Positions 7,816-15,676 of a stretch of DNA of 64,000 nt are shown here, piece by piece. Position numbers and translations under genes: made by a program. Source of the stretch: Sva-07 sp963728195 (GTDB lineage: Bacteria > Actinomycetota > Acidimicrobiia > Acidimicrobiales > Ilumatobacteraceae); the NCBI GenBank assembly GCA_963728195.1, contig CAVSIX010000017.1, positions 245,548-309,547 of the forward strand. Direction: 5' to 3'. The notes under the pieces are model-generated. The model had not been told where the DNA came from. It made no database searches and worked only from the letters and a program-made list of their open reading frames with translations. Numbering within the stretch: position 1 is the stretch's first letter; every line of letters begins with the position of its first letter.

Positions 7816-9201
7816 TCACATCGAGCGGGCGGCGTTGTCGAAGCGGGTGTACTGGCCGAGGAAGACGAGACGCTTCGTGCCGATGGGACCTGAGCGGTGT
7901 TTCGACACGATGACCTCGGCAGACCCCTTGTCGGGCGACTCGGGGTTGTACACCTCGTCGCGGTACAGGAACATCACGACGTCGGCGTCCTGCTCCAACG
8001 ATCCGGACTCGCGAAGGTCGGCGAGCATCGGGCGCTTGTCGGATCGAGCCTCGAGGTTTCGGCTGAGCTGGCTGAGCGCCACGATCGGCACCTCGAGCTC
8101 GCGGGCGAGCACTTTGAGGTTTCGGCTGATCTCGCTCACTTCGAGCTGACGGTTCTCGGAGTTGCCGCTACCGCTCATCAGCTGCAGGTAGTCGATCATG
8201 ATCAGCGCGAGCCCGCCGTGCTGGGCCTTGATGCGCCGCGCCTTCGCGCGGATCTCCATCACCGTCACCTGCGGGTTGTCGTCGAGGAACAACGGCACCT
8301 CGAGGCGCCCGACCGCCAGGCCGATCTTCGACCAGTCGCTCTCGCTCAGCTTGCCGGTGCGCAGCTTCGTGGAGTCCACCTTCGCCTCGCTGGAGAGGAT
8401 GCGTTGCGTCAGTTCGGCGTGGCCCATCTCGAGCGAGAAGACCAACACCGGCTTCTCCGAGTGCTTGGCGATGTGTGTCGCCATGCCCAAGCCGAAGGCT
8501 GTCTTGCCCATCGCCGGCCTCGCACCGACGATGTTGAGGGTGCTCGGCTGCAGGCCGGAGAGGAGCTCGTCGAGGTCGTCGTAGCCGGTCGCAGCGCCGG
8601 TGATCGTGTCGCCACGCTCGTAGTTCTCCTCGAGCTGGTCCATCGCGATGTTGAGGAGTTCCTGGATCGGGCGCGTCGAGTCGACCACGCGATCCTCCGC
8701 CACCTCGAACATCTTCGACTCGGCGAGATCGACCGCCTTGGTGACGTCGTCGGGTTCGGAGAACGCGAGATCGGTGATCTCGCCGGCGGTGTGGATCAGG
8801 CGTCGCAGCAACGCAGTGTCCATCACGATGCGGGCGTAGTGCTCGGCGCCCGACACCGACGGTGTCGCGTTCTGCAGATCGTTCAGCCGTTCGATGCCGC
8901 CGACCTCGTCGAGCAGGCCATGACGGCGCAGCTCGTCGGCGACGGTGACCACGTCGACCGGCCCGGAGGACGAATACAACGAACGGACCGAGTCGAAGAT
9001 GTGCTGGTGAGCCGGGCTGTAGAAGTCGCGGACGTTCAAGCCGGCTTCACCGACGACACCGATCGCGTCACGGCTGAGCAGGAGTGCGCCGAGGACCGAT
9101 TCCTCGGCTTGCAGGTTGTGGGGAGGGACCCGTCCACTCCGGTTGGGAGCAGCGTTGCCCCGTTCGCCTCGGCTGGTTCCGAATTGTTGGTCGATCGACA
9201 T
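7816..9201 (-). CDS. dnaB: Replicative DNA helicase
   Basis: DnaB (461 aa) is the hexameric fork helicase that unwinds DNA using ATP. The N-terminal domain starts with HNLQAEESVLGALLLS at residue 28. The RecA-like domain has Walker A ARPAMGKTAF near 227-236, then SLEMGHAELTQRIL, the Walker B region MIDYLQLMSG and a C-terminal arginine-finger region KHRSGPIGT. Length is typical and no intein is present. The ATG at 9201 gives the normal N-terminus; the longer frame upstream is rejected because it runs through a DnaA-box-like cluster. It lies downstream of rplI on the same strand, after a 202-base gap. Confidence 0.95.
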   Translation of the reverse strand: MSIDQQFGTSRGERGNAAPNRSGRVPPHNLQAEESVLGALLLSRDAIGVVGEAGLNVRDFYSPAHQHIFDSVRSLYSSSGPVDVVTVADELRRHGLLDEVGGIERLNDLQNATPSVSGAEHYARIVMDTALLRRLIHTAGEITDLAFSEPDDVTKAVDLAESKMFEVAEDRVVDSTRPIQELLNIAMDQLEENYERGDTITGAATGYDDLDELLSGLQPSTLNIVGARPAMGKTAFGLGMATHIAKHSEKPVLVFSLEMGHAELTQRILSSEAKVDSTKLRTGKLSESDWSKIGLAVGRLEVPLFLDDNPQVTVMEIRAKARRIKAQHGGLALIMIDYLQLMSGSGNSENRQLEVSEISRNLKVLARELEVPIVALSQLSRNLEARSDKRPMLADLRESGSLEQDADVVMFLYRDEVYNPESPDKGSAEVIVSKHRSGPIGTKRLVFLGQYTRFDNAARSM

Positions 9202-9274
9202 GGGGACCCCACTCTTCCAGGGACTTCCTGTGCAACGGAAGAGGAACAACCCTGGGTTTTCGCTGTTGATCGGG

Positions 9275-9329
9275 TGTGGACAAACTCGTCGATCTGTGGA
9301 CGACGCACTGTGGACACACCTGTGGATGG
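9275..9329. promoter_or_regulatory. DnaA-box-like cluster upstream of dnaB
   Basis: Four same-orientation motifs lie within 55 bases: TGTGGACAA (9275-9283, a perfect actinobacterial DnaA box), TGTGGACGA (9295-9303), TGTGGACAC (9310-9318) and TGTGGATGG (9321-9329). Start-to-start spacing is 20, 15 and 11 bases. They occupy the rplI-dnaB gap, about 75-130 bases before the dnaB start. DnaA control of dnaB, or DnaA titration, is inference. Confidence 0.6.
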
Positions 9330-9403
9330 GCGCGCGGCGACAGCTGGTCGCCCACTGGTCGAAAACGAAGTGGGACCGCCGTACGGCGGCCCGCTCGGGG
9401 ACG

Positions 9404-9850
9404 TCAGTCGGCGGCGACGACGTCGATCGTGATCGGGAACGACACGTCGCTGTGCAGCGACGCCGTGACCGTGTGCTGGCCCGTCGTCTTGATGACGTCG
9501 ACCTCGAGCTGACGACGGTCGAGTTCGATGTCGGTCTGTTCACGGACGGCGGCGACGACATCGGCAGCGGTGACCGACCCGAAGAGCTTGCCTTCGGGAC
9601 CTGCCTTGCTGGTGACCGTGATCAGCTTCGGCACGAGCGTGCTGGCGATGTGCGTTGCCGCGTCGCGGGCGCTCGAATCGCGCTGGTCGCGTGCTCGACG
9701 CATCCGGCCGGCCTGCTCGACGGCACCATCGGATGCCGCGATCGCATGGCCCTTGGGAAGCAGGAAGTTGCGGGCGTGGCCGTCGGCCACCTCGACGATG
9801 TCGCCACGCTTGCCGAGCCCATCGAGATCAGAGCGGAGAATGACCTTCAT
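9404..9850 (-). CDS. rplI: 50S ribosomal protein L9
   Basis: L9 (148 aa) bridges the large-subunit L1 stalk base to the outside of the ribosome. The diagnostic N-terminus MKVILRSDLDGLGKRGDIVEV is followed by DGHARNFLLPKGHA, then the connecting helix (about 50-75) and the C-terminal domain with KLFGSVTAADV. Length is typical. Its Shine-Dalgarno GAGGAGGT lies inside the last codons of rpsR, so translation is coupled to that gene. Third ribosomal gene of the rpsF-ssb-rpsR-rplI operon. Confidence 0.97.
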   Translation of the reverse strand: MKVILRSDLDGLGKRGDIVEVADGHARNFLLPKGHAIAASDGAVEQAGRMRRARDQRDSSARDAATHIASTLVPKLITVTSKAGPEGKLFGSVTAADVVAAVREQTDIELDRRQLEVDVIKTTGQHTVTASLHSDVSFPITIDVVAAD

Positions 9851-9854
9851 CGCC

Positions 9855-10274
9855 TCAGACCTCCTCGGTCTCGGTCGTGTCGGTCGTCTCGACGTCCTCG
9901 ACCGAGGTGTCGTCGACCATCGTGTCGTTGGCGTCGTCGTTCAGGCTCGTGTCGCGGTCACGGCCACCGTCGCGTCCACCGTCACGACCACGACCGCCGG
10001 TGCGGGTGGAGGCGACACGCTTCGCGTACGGCAGCAGTGCCATCTCACGGGCGACCTTGACGGCGTTGGCGACTTCGCGCTGCTGCTGGAGCGTGTTGCC
10101 TGCGACGCGGCGATTCTTGATCTTGGCGCGATCGCTCATGAAGCGCTGCAGGAGGTCGACGTCCTTGTAGTCGATGTACTCGACCTTTTCGATGACGAGG
10201 ACGCTGGTCTTCTTCTTGAACTTGCGTGGGTTCAGGTCACGGGCGCTGCGCGCCTTGTTCTTCTTGCTTGCCAT
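9855..10274 (-). CDS. rpsR: 30S ribosomal protein S18 with long RGG/acidic tail
   Basis: The S18 core (residues 1 to about 85) contains the motifs VEYIDYKDVDLLQRFMSD, RRVAGNTLQQQREVA and MALLPYA. The protein is 139 aa, whereas S18 is usually 75-90 aa. The extra 50 or so residues are a Gly/Arg/Asp stretch (GGRGRDGGRDGGRDRD) and then an acidic tail rich in Asp, Thr and Val ending TETEEV. The frame is open and in register with the downstream Shine-Dalgarno, so this does not look like a frameshift. The tail is probably disordered and solvent-exposed; its role is unknown. An AAGGAAG ribosome-binding site precedes the ATG. Confidence 0.93.
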   Translation of the reverse strand: MASKKNKARSARDLNPRKFKKKTSVLVIEKVEYIDYKDVDLLQRFMSDRAKIKNRRVAGNTLQQQREVANAVKVAREMALLPYAKRVASTRTGGRGRDGGRDGGRDRDTSLNDDANDTMVDDTSVEDVETTDTTETEEV

Positions 10275-10321
10275 GTGTGCTTCCTTACGACTGGAAAATC
10301 AGATCTTCGATACGGGGGGAC

Positions 10322-10774
10322 TCAGAACGGCTCTTCGTCGCCGTACACGGGATCGGGTGCGCTGCGTCCGCCGCCGCCGCCACCACCACCACCGCTGCCA
10401 CCGCTGGTGGCGTCATCGCGGCTGATGCGTTCGACCTGGGCCTGAGCCCACCGCAGGCTGGGGCCGAGCTCGTCGGCGATCACCTCGGTGACGTTGCGCT
10501 TCTCGCCTTCCTTGGTCTCGTACGAGCGCTGCTCGAGGCGACCGGTGACGATGACGCGGTTGCCCTTGTTGAGGCTCGCGGCAGCGTTCTCACCGAGGTC
10601 GCCCCAGGCGACGATGTTGAAGAACGAGACCTGCTCCTGCCACTCACCGTTGACCTGGTAGCGACGGTTGACGGCGAGCCCGAAGCTGGCGACGCCACGA
10701 CCACCGGTCGTGTAGCGCAGCTCCGGATCCTTCGTCAGATTGCCGACGAGCGTGACGCTGTTCTCGGATGCCAT
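10322..10774 (-). CDS. ssb: Single-stranded DNA-binding protein
   Basis: SSB (150 aa) coats single-stranded DNA during replication and repair. It has the OB-fold opening NSVTLVGNLTKDPELRYT, the FGLAVNRRY and FNIVAWGDLGENAAASL motifs, a glycine-rich linker with nine consecutive Gly, and a C-terminal acidic tip ending DEEPF, the partner-binding tail. An AAGGGGA ribosome-binding site precedes the ATG. It sits between rpsF and rpsR in the conserved operon. Confidence 0.96.
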   Translation of the reverse strand: MASENSVTLVGNLTKDPELRYTTGGRGVASFGLAVNRRYQVNGEWQEQVSFFNIVAWGDLGENAAASLNKGNRVIVTGRLEQRSYETKEGEKRNVTEVIADELGPSLRWAQAQVERISRDDATSGGSGGGGGGGGGRSAPDPVYGDEEPF

Positions 10775-10803
10775 GTTGATTCCCCTTTACGTGGCCGCTG
10801 CGA

Positions 10804-11136
10804 TCAGGCAGCGCTGACTGCCATGCCGCGGCGCTCGGCCTCGGCTTCGGGCAGACGGATGAGCTTGTGACGGACGACGTCGTCCGCGAGACGGAGCGTG
10901 CGCTCGAGTTCGTCGAGTGAGCCGGCCGGAGCCACGATCTCGGCGACCATGTAGTAGCCCGACGGCTTCTTGTTGATCGGGTAGGCGAACTGGCGCTTGC
11001 CCCACCAGTCGATCTTGCCGTGCAGCTCACCGCCGGCGGTGGTGACACCGTCGGTGACCGTCTTCATCCAGGCCTGCGCCTTGGGGTCATCGACGTCGCC
11101 GTCGATGATGATCATCATTTCGTATGCACGCATCAT
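10804..11136 (-). CDS. rpsF: 30S ribosomal protein S6
   Basis: S6 (110 aa) binds S18 in the platform of the small subunit. Family signs are RAYEMMIIIDGD, the KIDWWGKRQFAYPINKKPSGYY stretch and the C-terminal LRLADDVVRHKLIRLPE. The ATG at 11136 follows GGGAGGAAA. A minus-strand TAAGGT (11230-11235) is a candidate -10 element, giving a leader of about 85 bases. It is the first gene of rpsF-ssb-rpsR-rplI. The 172-base gap upstream to the DUF192 gene holds this leader and no other recognisable feature. Confidence 0.96.
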   Translation of the reverse strand: MMRAYEMMIIIDGDVDDPKAQAWMKTVTDGVTTAGGELHGKIDWWGKRQFAYPINKKPSGYYMVAEIVAPAGSLDELERTLRLADDVVRHKLIRLPEAEAERRGMAVSAA

Positions 11137-11308
11137 GCGTGTTTCCTCCCTTCGGATCCCCCACGACGACCTGATGACAGTCTCGTGGCGGGAGCCCCGG
11201 TCTGGGGCAGGGCCAATATGGACCCGCCTACCTTATCGGCGCTGCACGACGTCGCGTTCGGTGACATGCCACGACCCTAGAGAGGGGCTGTCACAGAGTT
11301 GCGCTGCG

Positions 11309-11935
11309 TCAGCCGGCGCCGGGGCAGCGCCCGGCTTCGGACCCCTCGATCAGCTGGACGCGCGAACCGGGGCCCAGTCCCAATGGGTCGAGACCGCCGT
11401 CGAAGACCTCGATCGCGAGGTCGTACACCGCACCCGGCGAGTACAGTGGGCACTCGCCGGCCGGGGTGTCGATGCAGGGTTCCATGTCGGTCGAACCGAC
11501 ATGGGTGCCGTCCGGCGCGAACCACACGATCGAGAGCGGCGTCGGCGTCTGGAACATGTAGAACGAGCCCGATGTCGGCTCGCCGAAGACGAACGCCATG
11601 CCGACCGCATCACCGAGGTCGGTCACGCCCATCAGCCCGCGGCCGCGCTCTGCGGCATCGTCGGCCAACCACAGGCAGACCTCGCAGACCTCGCCATCGG
11701 CGTCGGTGATCTCGGCCAGGACGGTGGAGAACCCCTCCGGCTGCTGCCGCTCCGGCTGATCCGCATCCGCCGGGCCCGATGTCGTCGCACCCGTCATCGG
11801 CGCGGTCGTCGGATCTGCCCCGGCATCCGACTCGCTACCAGCCGCACTGGTCGAGTCCGACGCCGAGCCGTCGGCACATGCTGCGAGTGCCACCACGCCG
11901 AATGCCGCGAGGACGACGAGCGAGCGAGCCGTCAT
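11309..11935 (-). CDS. DUF192 lipoprotein
   Basis: A 208-residue predicted lipoprotein: a short basic N-terminus, a hydrophobic run (LVVLAAFGVVALAAC) ending in a lipobox Cys at about residue 20, then a Ser/Thr/Ala-rich linker. The C-terminal 120 residues are a DUF192 domain with RGRGLMGVTDLGDAVGMAF and a later FYMFQTPTPLSIVWF, the equivalent of the family's FWMKNT motif. Function of DUF192 is not established. The ATG overlaps the upstream DUF5318 stop (ATGA), so the two form an operon. Confidence 0.8.
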   Translation of the reverse strand: MTARSLVVLAAFGVVALAACADGSASDSTSAAGSESDAGADPTTAPMTGATTSGPADADQPERQQPEGFSTVLAEITDADGEVCEVCLWLADDAAERGRGLMGVTDLGDAVGMAFVFGEPTSGSFYMFQTPTPLSIVWFAPDGTHVGSTDMEPCIDTPAGECPLYSPGAVYDLAIEVFDGGLDPLGLGPGSRVQLIEGSEAGRCPGAG

Positions 11936-12348
11936 CGAGAGGCGCGGTTCGCCGACCGGCGACCGCCGACCGGGATCACCCGGAGCAGGTGATTCCAGCG
12001 GCACTCGACGCACGCTTCGACCACGTAGGCGCTGAGTTCCTCGGTGCGGTCGTTGAGCTGGCGCATCTCCTTGGCCGTCGACACACATCGGCCCTGCGCC
12101 GACAGCCGGGGACCGAACACGTAGGTGACCAGCTTGAGGTCGGCCTCCTCGCAGATCGGACAGCACGTCGAGGTCTGTGTGCCGACGTTGCGCGCGGCGC
12201 GTATGAGCTCGGGATGGGCGTCGCAGACCTGGTCGAGCGGCACCCGCCCCTTCTTCACCTGACTGATCAGCATCCGGCGGGCCAGTCGATGGTCGATCAG
12301 GCCGCGCGAACCGTCCGACCCGCGAAGTGCGCCGACCGTGAACGCCAT
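11932..12348 (-). CDS. DUF5318 family protein
   Basis: A 138-residue actinobacterial protein of unknown function. It has two Cys clusters, CCPICEE in the middle and CVECRW near the C-terminus, which suggest a zinc-binding domain, and a helical N-terminal half with LIDHRLARRMLISQVKKG. In mycobacteria a DUF5318 gene also lies near rpsF-ssb-rpsR-rplI, so the neighbourhood is conserved (from memory). The ATG at 12348 was chosen over an upstream ORF start because a minus-strand TAGTGT lies eight bases before it. Confidence 0.8.
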   Translation of the reverse strand: MAFTVGALRGSDGSRGLIDHRLARRMLISQVKKGRVPLDQVCDAHPELIRAARNVGTQTSTCCPICEEADLKLVTYVFGPRLSAQGRCVSTAKEMRQLNDRTEELSAYVVEACVECRWNHLLRVIPVGGRRSANRASR

Positions 12349-12356
12349 GGCCGCCG

Positions 12357-12362
12357 ACACTA
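12357..12362 (-). promoter_or_regulatory. -10-like hexamer for DUF5318 gene
   Basis: TAGTGT on the minus strand, eight bases before the ATG at 12348; leaderless layout, inferred. Confidence 0.4.
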
Positions 12363-12494
12363 CCGGCTCACACCGCACCGTCGTCGCCGCAACCGTCCTG
12401 TGCCCCATCACCCGTGCGCCGTCAGCGGGGTCCCCTCGTCGCTCGGATGTGTCGATCCCCGACGACGCGGCCCCGAGCGGGCACACTTGGCATC

Positions 12495-13064
12495 GTGGTC
12501 GCCGACATCAACTACGGGCCCGGCACACCGGGCGACGACGAACTCCGACTCTGCGGGGAGGTGGCTGACGGCAGGCGTGCCGTCGAACTCGGTATCTCGC
12601 CGTGGTTCAACTCGATCGCGTTCGCGCGCGCCGGCGCCAAGTCGATCGCCATCGACACCGATGCCGAGCGCATCGCCGAGACCCGCCGCCGGGCGACCGC
12701 TGCGGAGGTGCAGGTGCAGTGCATCGAGACCGATCTGGCCGATCTCGGCGAGGTCGCGTCGGCATCGTGCGAGGTGGTCCTCGCCGCCCACACGATCGAC
12801 CGCGTCGACGACCTGGGACGGCTGCTGCGCCAGGTCCACCGCGTCCTCAAACCCAGCGCTGCGCTGGTGATGTCGATGCCGCACCCCTACGCCGACATCT
12901 CGCCCGAGCATCCCTACGGCACCGGCGTACGCACGATCGGCGAGTGGTTCACGGCGCTGAGCCGGGCCAACTTCCGCGTCGATCAGCTCCTCGAACTCGG
13001 CGCCACCGCACACGGGCCCGCTCCCAGCAGCTTGATCCTGCGCGCACGCAAGGAAGGGTCCTGA
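12495..13064 (+). CDS. SAM-dependent methyltransferase, class I
   Basis: A 189-residue protein with the class I Rossmann methyltransferase pattern: a hydrophobic strand ending in acidic residues (KSIAIDTDAERIAETRRR near 47-64, the SAM-ribose site), CIETDLADL, and VVLAAHTIDRVDDLGRLLRQVHRVLKPSAALVMS, typical of methyltransferase domain 11. The usual glycine-rich loop (GxGxG) is degenerate, reading ELGISPWFNSIAFARAG. The substrate is unknown. The start is a GTG at 12495. It is divergent from DUF5318 and followed by two 38-bp palindromic elements. Confidence 0.7.
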   Translation: MVADINYGPGTPGDDELRLCGEVADGRRAVELGISPWFNSIAFARAGAKSIAIDTDAERIAETRRRATAAEVQVQCIETDLADLGEVASASCEVVLAAHTIDRVDDLGRLLRQVHRVLKPSAALVMSMPHPYADISPEHPYGTGVRTIGEWFTALSRANFRVDQLLELGATAHGPAPSSLILRARKEGS

Positions 13065-13104
13065 CCGACCACCCCCGGCCCGGTCGTCCGCGATCCCGGT
13101 CTTC

Positions 13105-13142
13105 GATGAGCGAAATGCCGGTATCCGGTCCGTTCGCTCATC
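13105..13142. repeat. 38-bp REP-like palindrome, copy 1
   Basis: GATGAGCGAA and TTCGCTCATC form perfect 10-bp outer arms around a centre with CCGG-TAT-CCGG. It differs from copy 2 by two bases in the centre. It lies between convergent genes, 41 bases after the methyltransferase stop. Confidence 0.8.
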
Positions 13143-13175
13143 GCTGCGGCGCAAGCCGTCGCAATCCCCGTCTTC

Positions 13176-13213
13176 GATGAGCGAAACGCCGGTATCCGGT
13201 CGGTTCGCTCATC
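13176..13213. repeat. 38-bp REP-like palindrome, copy 2
   Basis: Same element 71 bases from copy 1 in the same orientation, with the same flanks (TCTTC before, GCTGCGGC after). The pair together separates the methyltransferase and the GGDEF-EAL gene and may act as a bidirectional terminator. Confidence 0.8.
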
Positions 13214-13237
13214 GCTGCGGCCGGCCAGGATGCCGTG

Positions 13238-15574
13238 TCAGGCGTCGGCGCGTTCGGTGGCGGTGATGCCGGCCGGGCGGGGGCGGCCGAACAGGTAGCC
13301 CTGCCCCTTGTCGCATCCCAGCTCACGGAGACGGTTCAGTTGCAGGGGCGTCTCGACACCCTCGGCGACGACGGACAGTCCGAGCGAATGCCCGAGGCGG
13401 ACGACCGCTTCGACGATCGAGGTGTCGTCGGCCTCCAGACCGAGCCCCGTGACGAACGACCGATCGATCTTGATCGCCTCGACCGGGAACCGTTTGAGGT
13501 AGGTCAGCGACGAGTAGCCGGTCCCGAAGTCGTCGACCGACAGGTGCAGGCCCAGGCCCCGAAGATCGCGCAATGCGCGGCCGGCCGCATTCGAGTCGGC
13601 CATCAGCGCAGTCTCGGTGATCTCCAGCCAGAGCGAGTCGGCGTCGATGCCGGTCTCGCCGAGCGCATCGCGGACGATGCCGAGGAACCGACCGTCGATC
13701 AGCTGCTGGGTGGCGATGTTGACCGACAGCGAGCACGATGCGAACCGCAGGCCGACCGCACGCCAGTGGGCCAGCTGGGCGAGCGCATCGCGCAGGATCC
13801 GAGCGCCGAGGTCGACGATGAGGCCGGAGTCCTCGGCCATCGGGAGGAACTGCGCCGGCACGAGCAGGCCGCGCTCGGGGTGCAACCAGCGCGCCAACAC
13901 CTCGAAGCCGACGACATGGCCGCCGTCGAGATCGACGATCGGCTGGAAGTACGGCACGACCTCCCCGCGTTCGAGCCCGCGGCGCAGTTCACCCGACGTC
14001 TGCAGCGCCGCCACCGACGCTGCCCGCGTCTCCTCGGTGAAGGCCTCGATCCGGTCCCGGCCCGCCGCCTTCGCCCGGTACATCGCAGCGTCCGCGTCGC
14101 GCAACAGCTCGTCGGCGGTGAGGTCGTCGCTCGAGTTGACGGCGAAACCGATGCTCGCCGTGACCACCAGCTCGTGCTCGTCGATCATCACCGGCTGCTG
14201 GACCGCTCGCCGGAGGCGTTCGGCGACGATCGCCGGGTCGACGCCACCGTCGACGAACACGACGAACTCGTCGCCTCCGAACCGTGCGAGGCAGTCGGTG
14301 TCGCGCATCACGTGACGCAGGCGCCCGGCGATCCGTCGGAGCAACTCATCGCCGATGCCGTGACCGAGGCTGTCGTTGACCACCTTGAAGTTGTCGAGGT
14401 CGATGAACAGCACCGACACCTGTCCGACACCTGACCGCTCGAGCAGCTCGTCGAGACGCTCGACGAGAGCCGTGCGGTTCGGTAGCTCGGTCAGCCCGTC
14501 GTGGGTGGCTGCGTGGGTGAGCCGTTCGGCCGCCATGCGCTGCTCGGTGACGTCCTCGATGTGGGTGATCGCCAGCGCGACGCCCTCGTCCTCGGTGACC
14601 GACACCCGCGTCCGGGCCCACACGAATTCGCCGTCGCTGCGCAGGTACCGCTGTTCGAGCAGGTACGTGTCGGCGATACCCAGTTCCAGGCGTGCCCGCT
14701 GGGTGGCGGCGGCTCGCAGGTCGTCGGGGTGGGTGATCTCGCGGATGCCGGCGCCGATCAACGACTGCAGCGGCCGTCCGAGCATGTCGGCGAGCGACTG
14801 GTTGGCGTCGACGATGCGGCTGTCGTCGAGACGCACGAGCGCCATGCCGGTCGGCGCCGAGTGGAACGCCTGCTGGAACCGGCGCCGCGCCTGCTCGAGC
14901 GAGACGGTCGTGCGGGCCCGGTCGGTCACGTCACGCAGCAGCACCACCAGCCCCCCGCCGCCATCGGACACCGCCGGCCGGTGCAAGGAGGCCTCGACCA
15001 GGTGCGGCTCGCCGTAGGCGTCCACCAGCTCGAACACGACGTGATTGCGCATGGGGCCGGTGTCGTCACCGGTGAGGTCGAGCGATCCCGCGGACGGCTG
15101 ATCGAAGTTCCAGCGTTCGGTGATCGACTCGCGGTCGTCGTCACCGATCATCTCGAGAAAGGCGCGCCCGACGAGTTCGTCGATCGTGCGCCCGGTCAGC
15201 AGCGCCGCCCGCTGATTCGCCGACTCGATCACGCCACGCTCGTTCAGGCCCATCACCGCATCGGGCAGGTCGTCGAGGAGCCGCCGGATCTCGGCCTGCG
15301 TGCGGGAGAGCTCGTCGATCGTGTGCCGGAATCGCCGGCCGATGCGACGGGACTCGAGCACGGTGGCGACGATGGCAACGATCGCCAGGACGGCGATTCC
15401 GGCGACGACGCCGATCGTGCCGGGGCCCGGATCGGACCCGGCTCGCACGCCGGCCAGGACGATCAGCGCAGCAGAGACCGCGACGATCGGCAGGATCAGC
15501 CACCAGGCTCGATATTGCCGCACCGGCGACGACGACATGCCGGTGTCGTCGACGTCGTCTGGTCCGGAGATCAC
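13238..15574 (-). CDS. PAS-PAS-GGDEF-EAL cyclic-di-GMP protein
   Basis: A 778-residue membrane signalling protein. Two transmembrane helices occur at about 22-44 and 52-74, then a short coiled linker, two PAS domains (about 95-215 and 225-340), a GGDEF domain with an intact FGGDEFVVF active site, and a C-terminal EAL domain with FEVLARW and DDFGTGYSSLTYLKRFP. The GGDEF motif predicts cyclic-di-GMP synthesis. The EAL signature reads EVL with downstream catalytic-loop motifs kept, so hydrolysis is also plausible. The start is GTG at 15574, with TAACTT six bases upstream on the minus strand. It appears monocistronic. Confidence 0.92.
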   Translation of the reverse strand: MISGPDDVDDTGMSSSPVRQYRAWWLILPIVAVSAALIVLAGVRAGSDPGPGTIGVVAGIAVLAIVAIVATVLESRRIGRRFRHTIDELSRTQAEIRRLLDDLPDAVMGLNERGVIESANQRAALLTGRTIDELVGRAFLEMIGDDDRESITERWNFDQPSAGSLDLTGDDTGPMRNHVVFELVDAYGEPHLVEASLHRPAVSDGGGGLVVLLRDVTDRARTTVSLEQARRRFQQAFHSAPTGMALVRLDDSRIVDANQSLADMLGRPLQSLIGAGIREITHPDDLRAAATQRARLELGIADTYLLEQRYLRSDGEFVWARTRVSVTEDEGVALAITHIEDVTEQRMAAERLTHAATHDGLTELPNRTALVERLDELLERSGVGQVSVLFIDLDNFKVVNDSLGHGIGDELLRRIAGRLRHVMRDTDCLARFGGDEFVVFVDGGVDPAIVAERLRRAVQQPVMIDEHELVVTASIGFAVNSSDDLTADELLRDADAAMYRAKAAGRDRIEAFTEETRAASVAALQTSGELRRGLERGEVVPYFQPIVDLDGGHVVGFEVLARWLHPERGLLVPAQFLPMAEDSGLIVDLGARILRDALAQLAHWRAVGLRFASCSLSVNIATQQLIDGRFLGIVRDALGETGIDADSLWLEITETALMADSNAAGRALRDLRGLGLHLSVDDFGTGYSSLTYLKRFPVEAIKIDRSFVTGLGLEADDTSIVEAVVRLGHSLGLSVVAEGVETPLQLNRLRELGCDKGQGYLFGRPRPAGITATERADA

Positions 15575-15580
15575 CGTCCA

Positions 15581-15586
15581 AAGTTA
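15581..15586 (-). promoter_or_regulatory. -10-like hexamer for the GGDEF-EAL gene
   Basis: TAACTT on the minus strand, six bases before the GTG at 15574; leaderless layout, inferred. Confidence 0.45.
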
Positions 15587-15676
15587 GAACTGCCGAACCC
15601 GCGGACCGGGGCAATCAGGCGTCGCCTCGCCGAAAACTCGAGTTCGACCCGGCACGGTGTGACGCGGTGTGGCGGT

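Noticed and set aside
13138..13326. Short ORFs made by the 38-bp palindromes (MSEMPVSG..., MSEPTGYRR...)
   Set aside because: They arise because the palindrome contains ATGAGCGAA; the same peptide appears at every copy.
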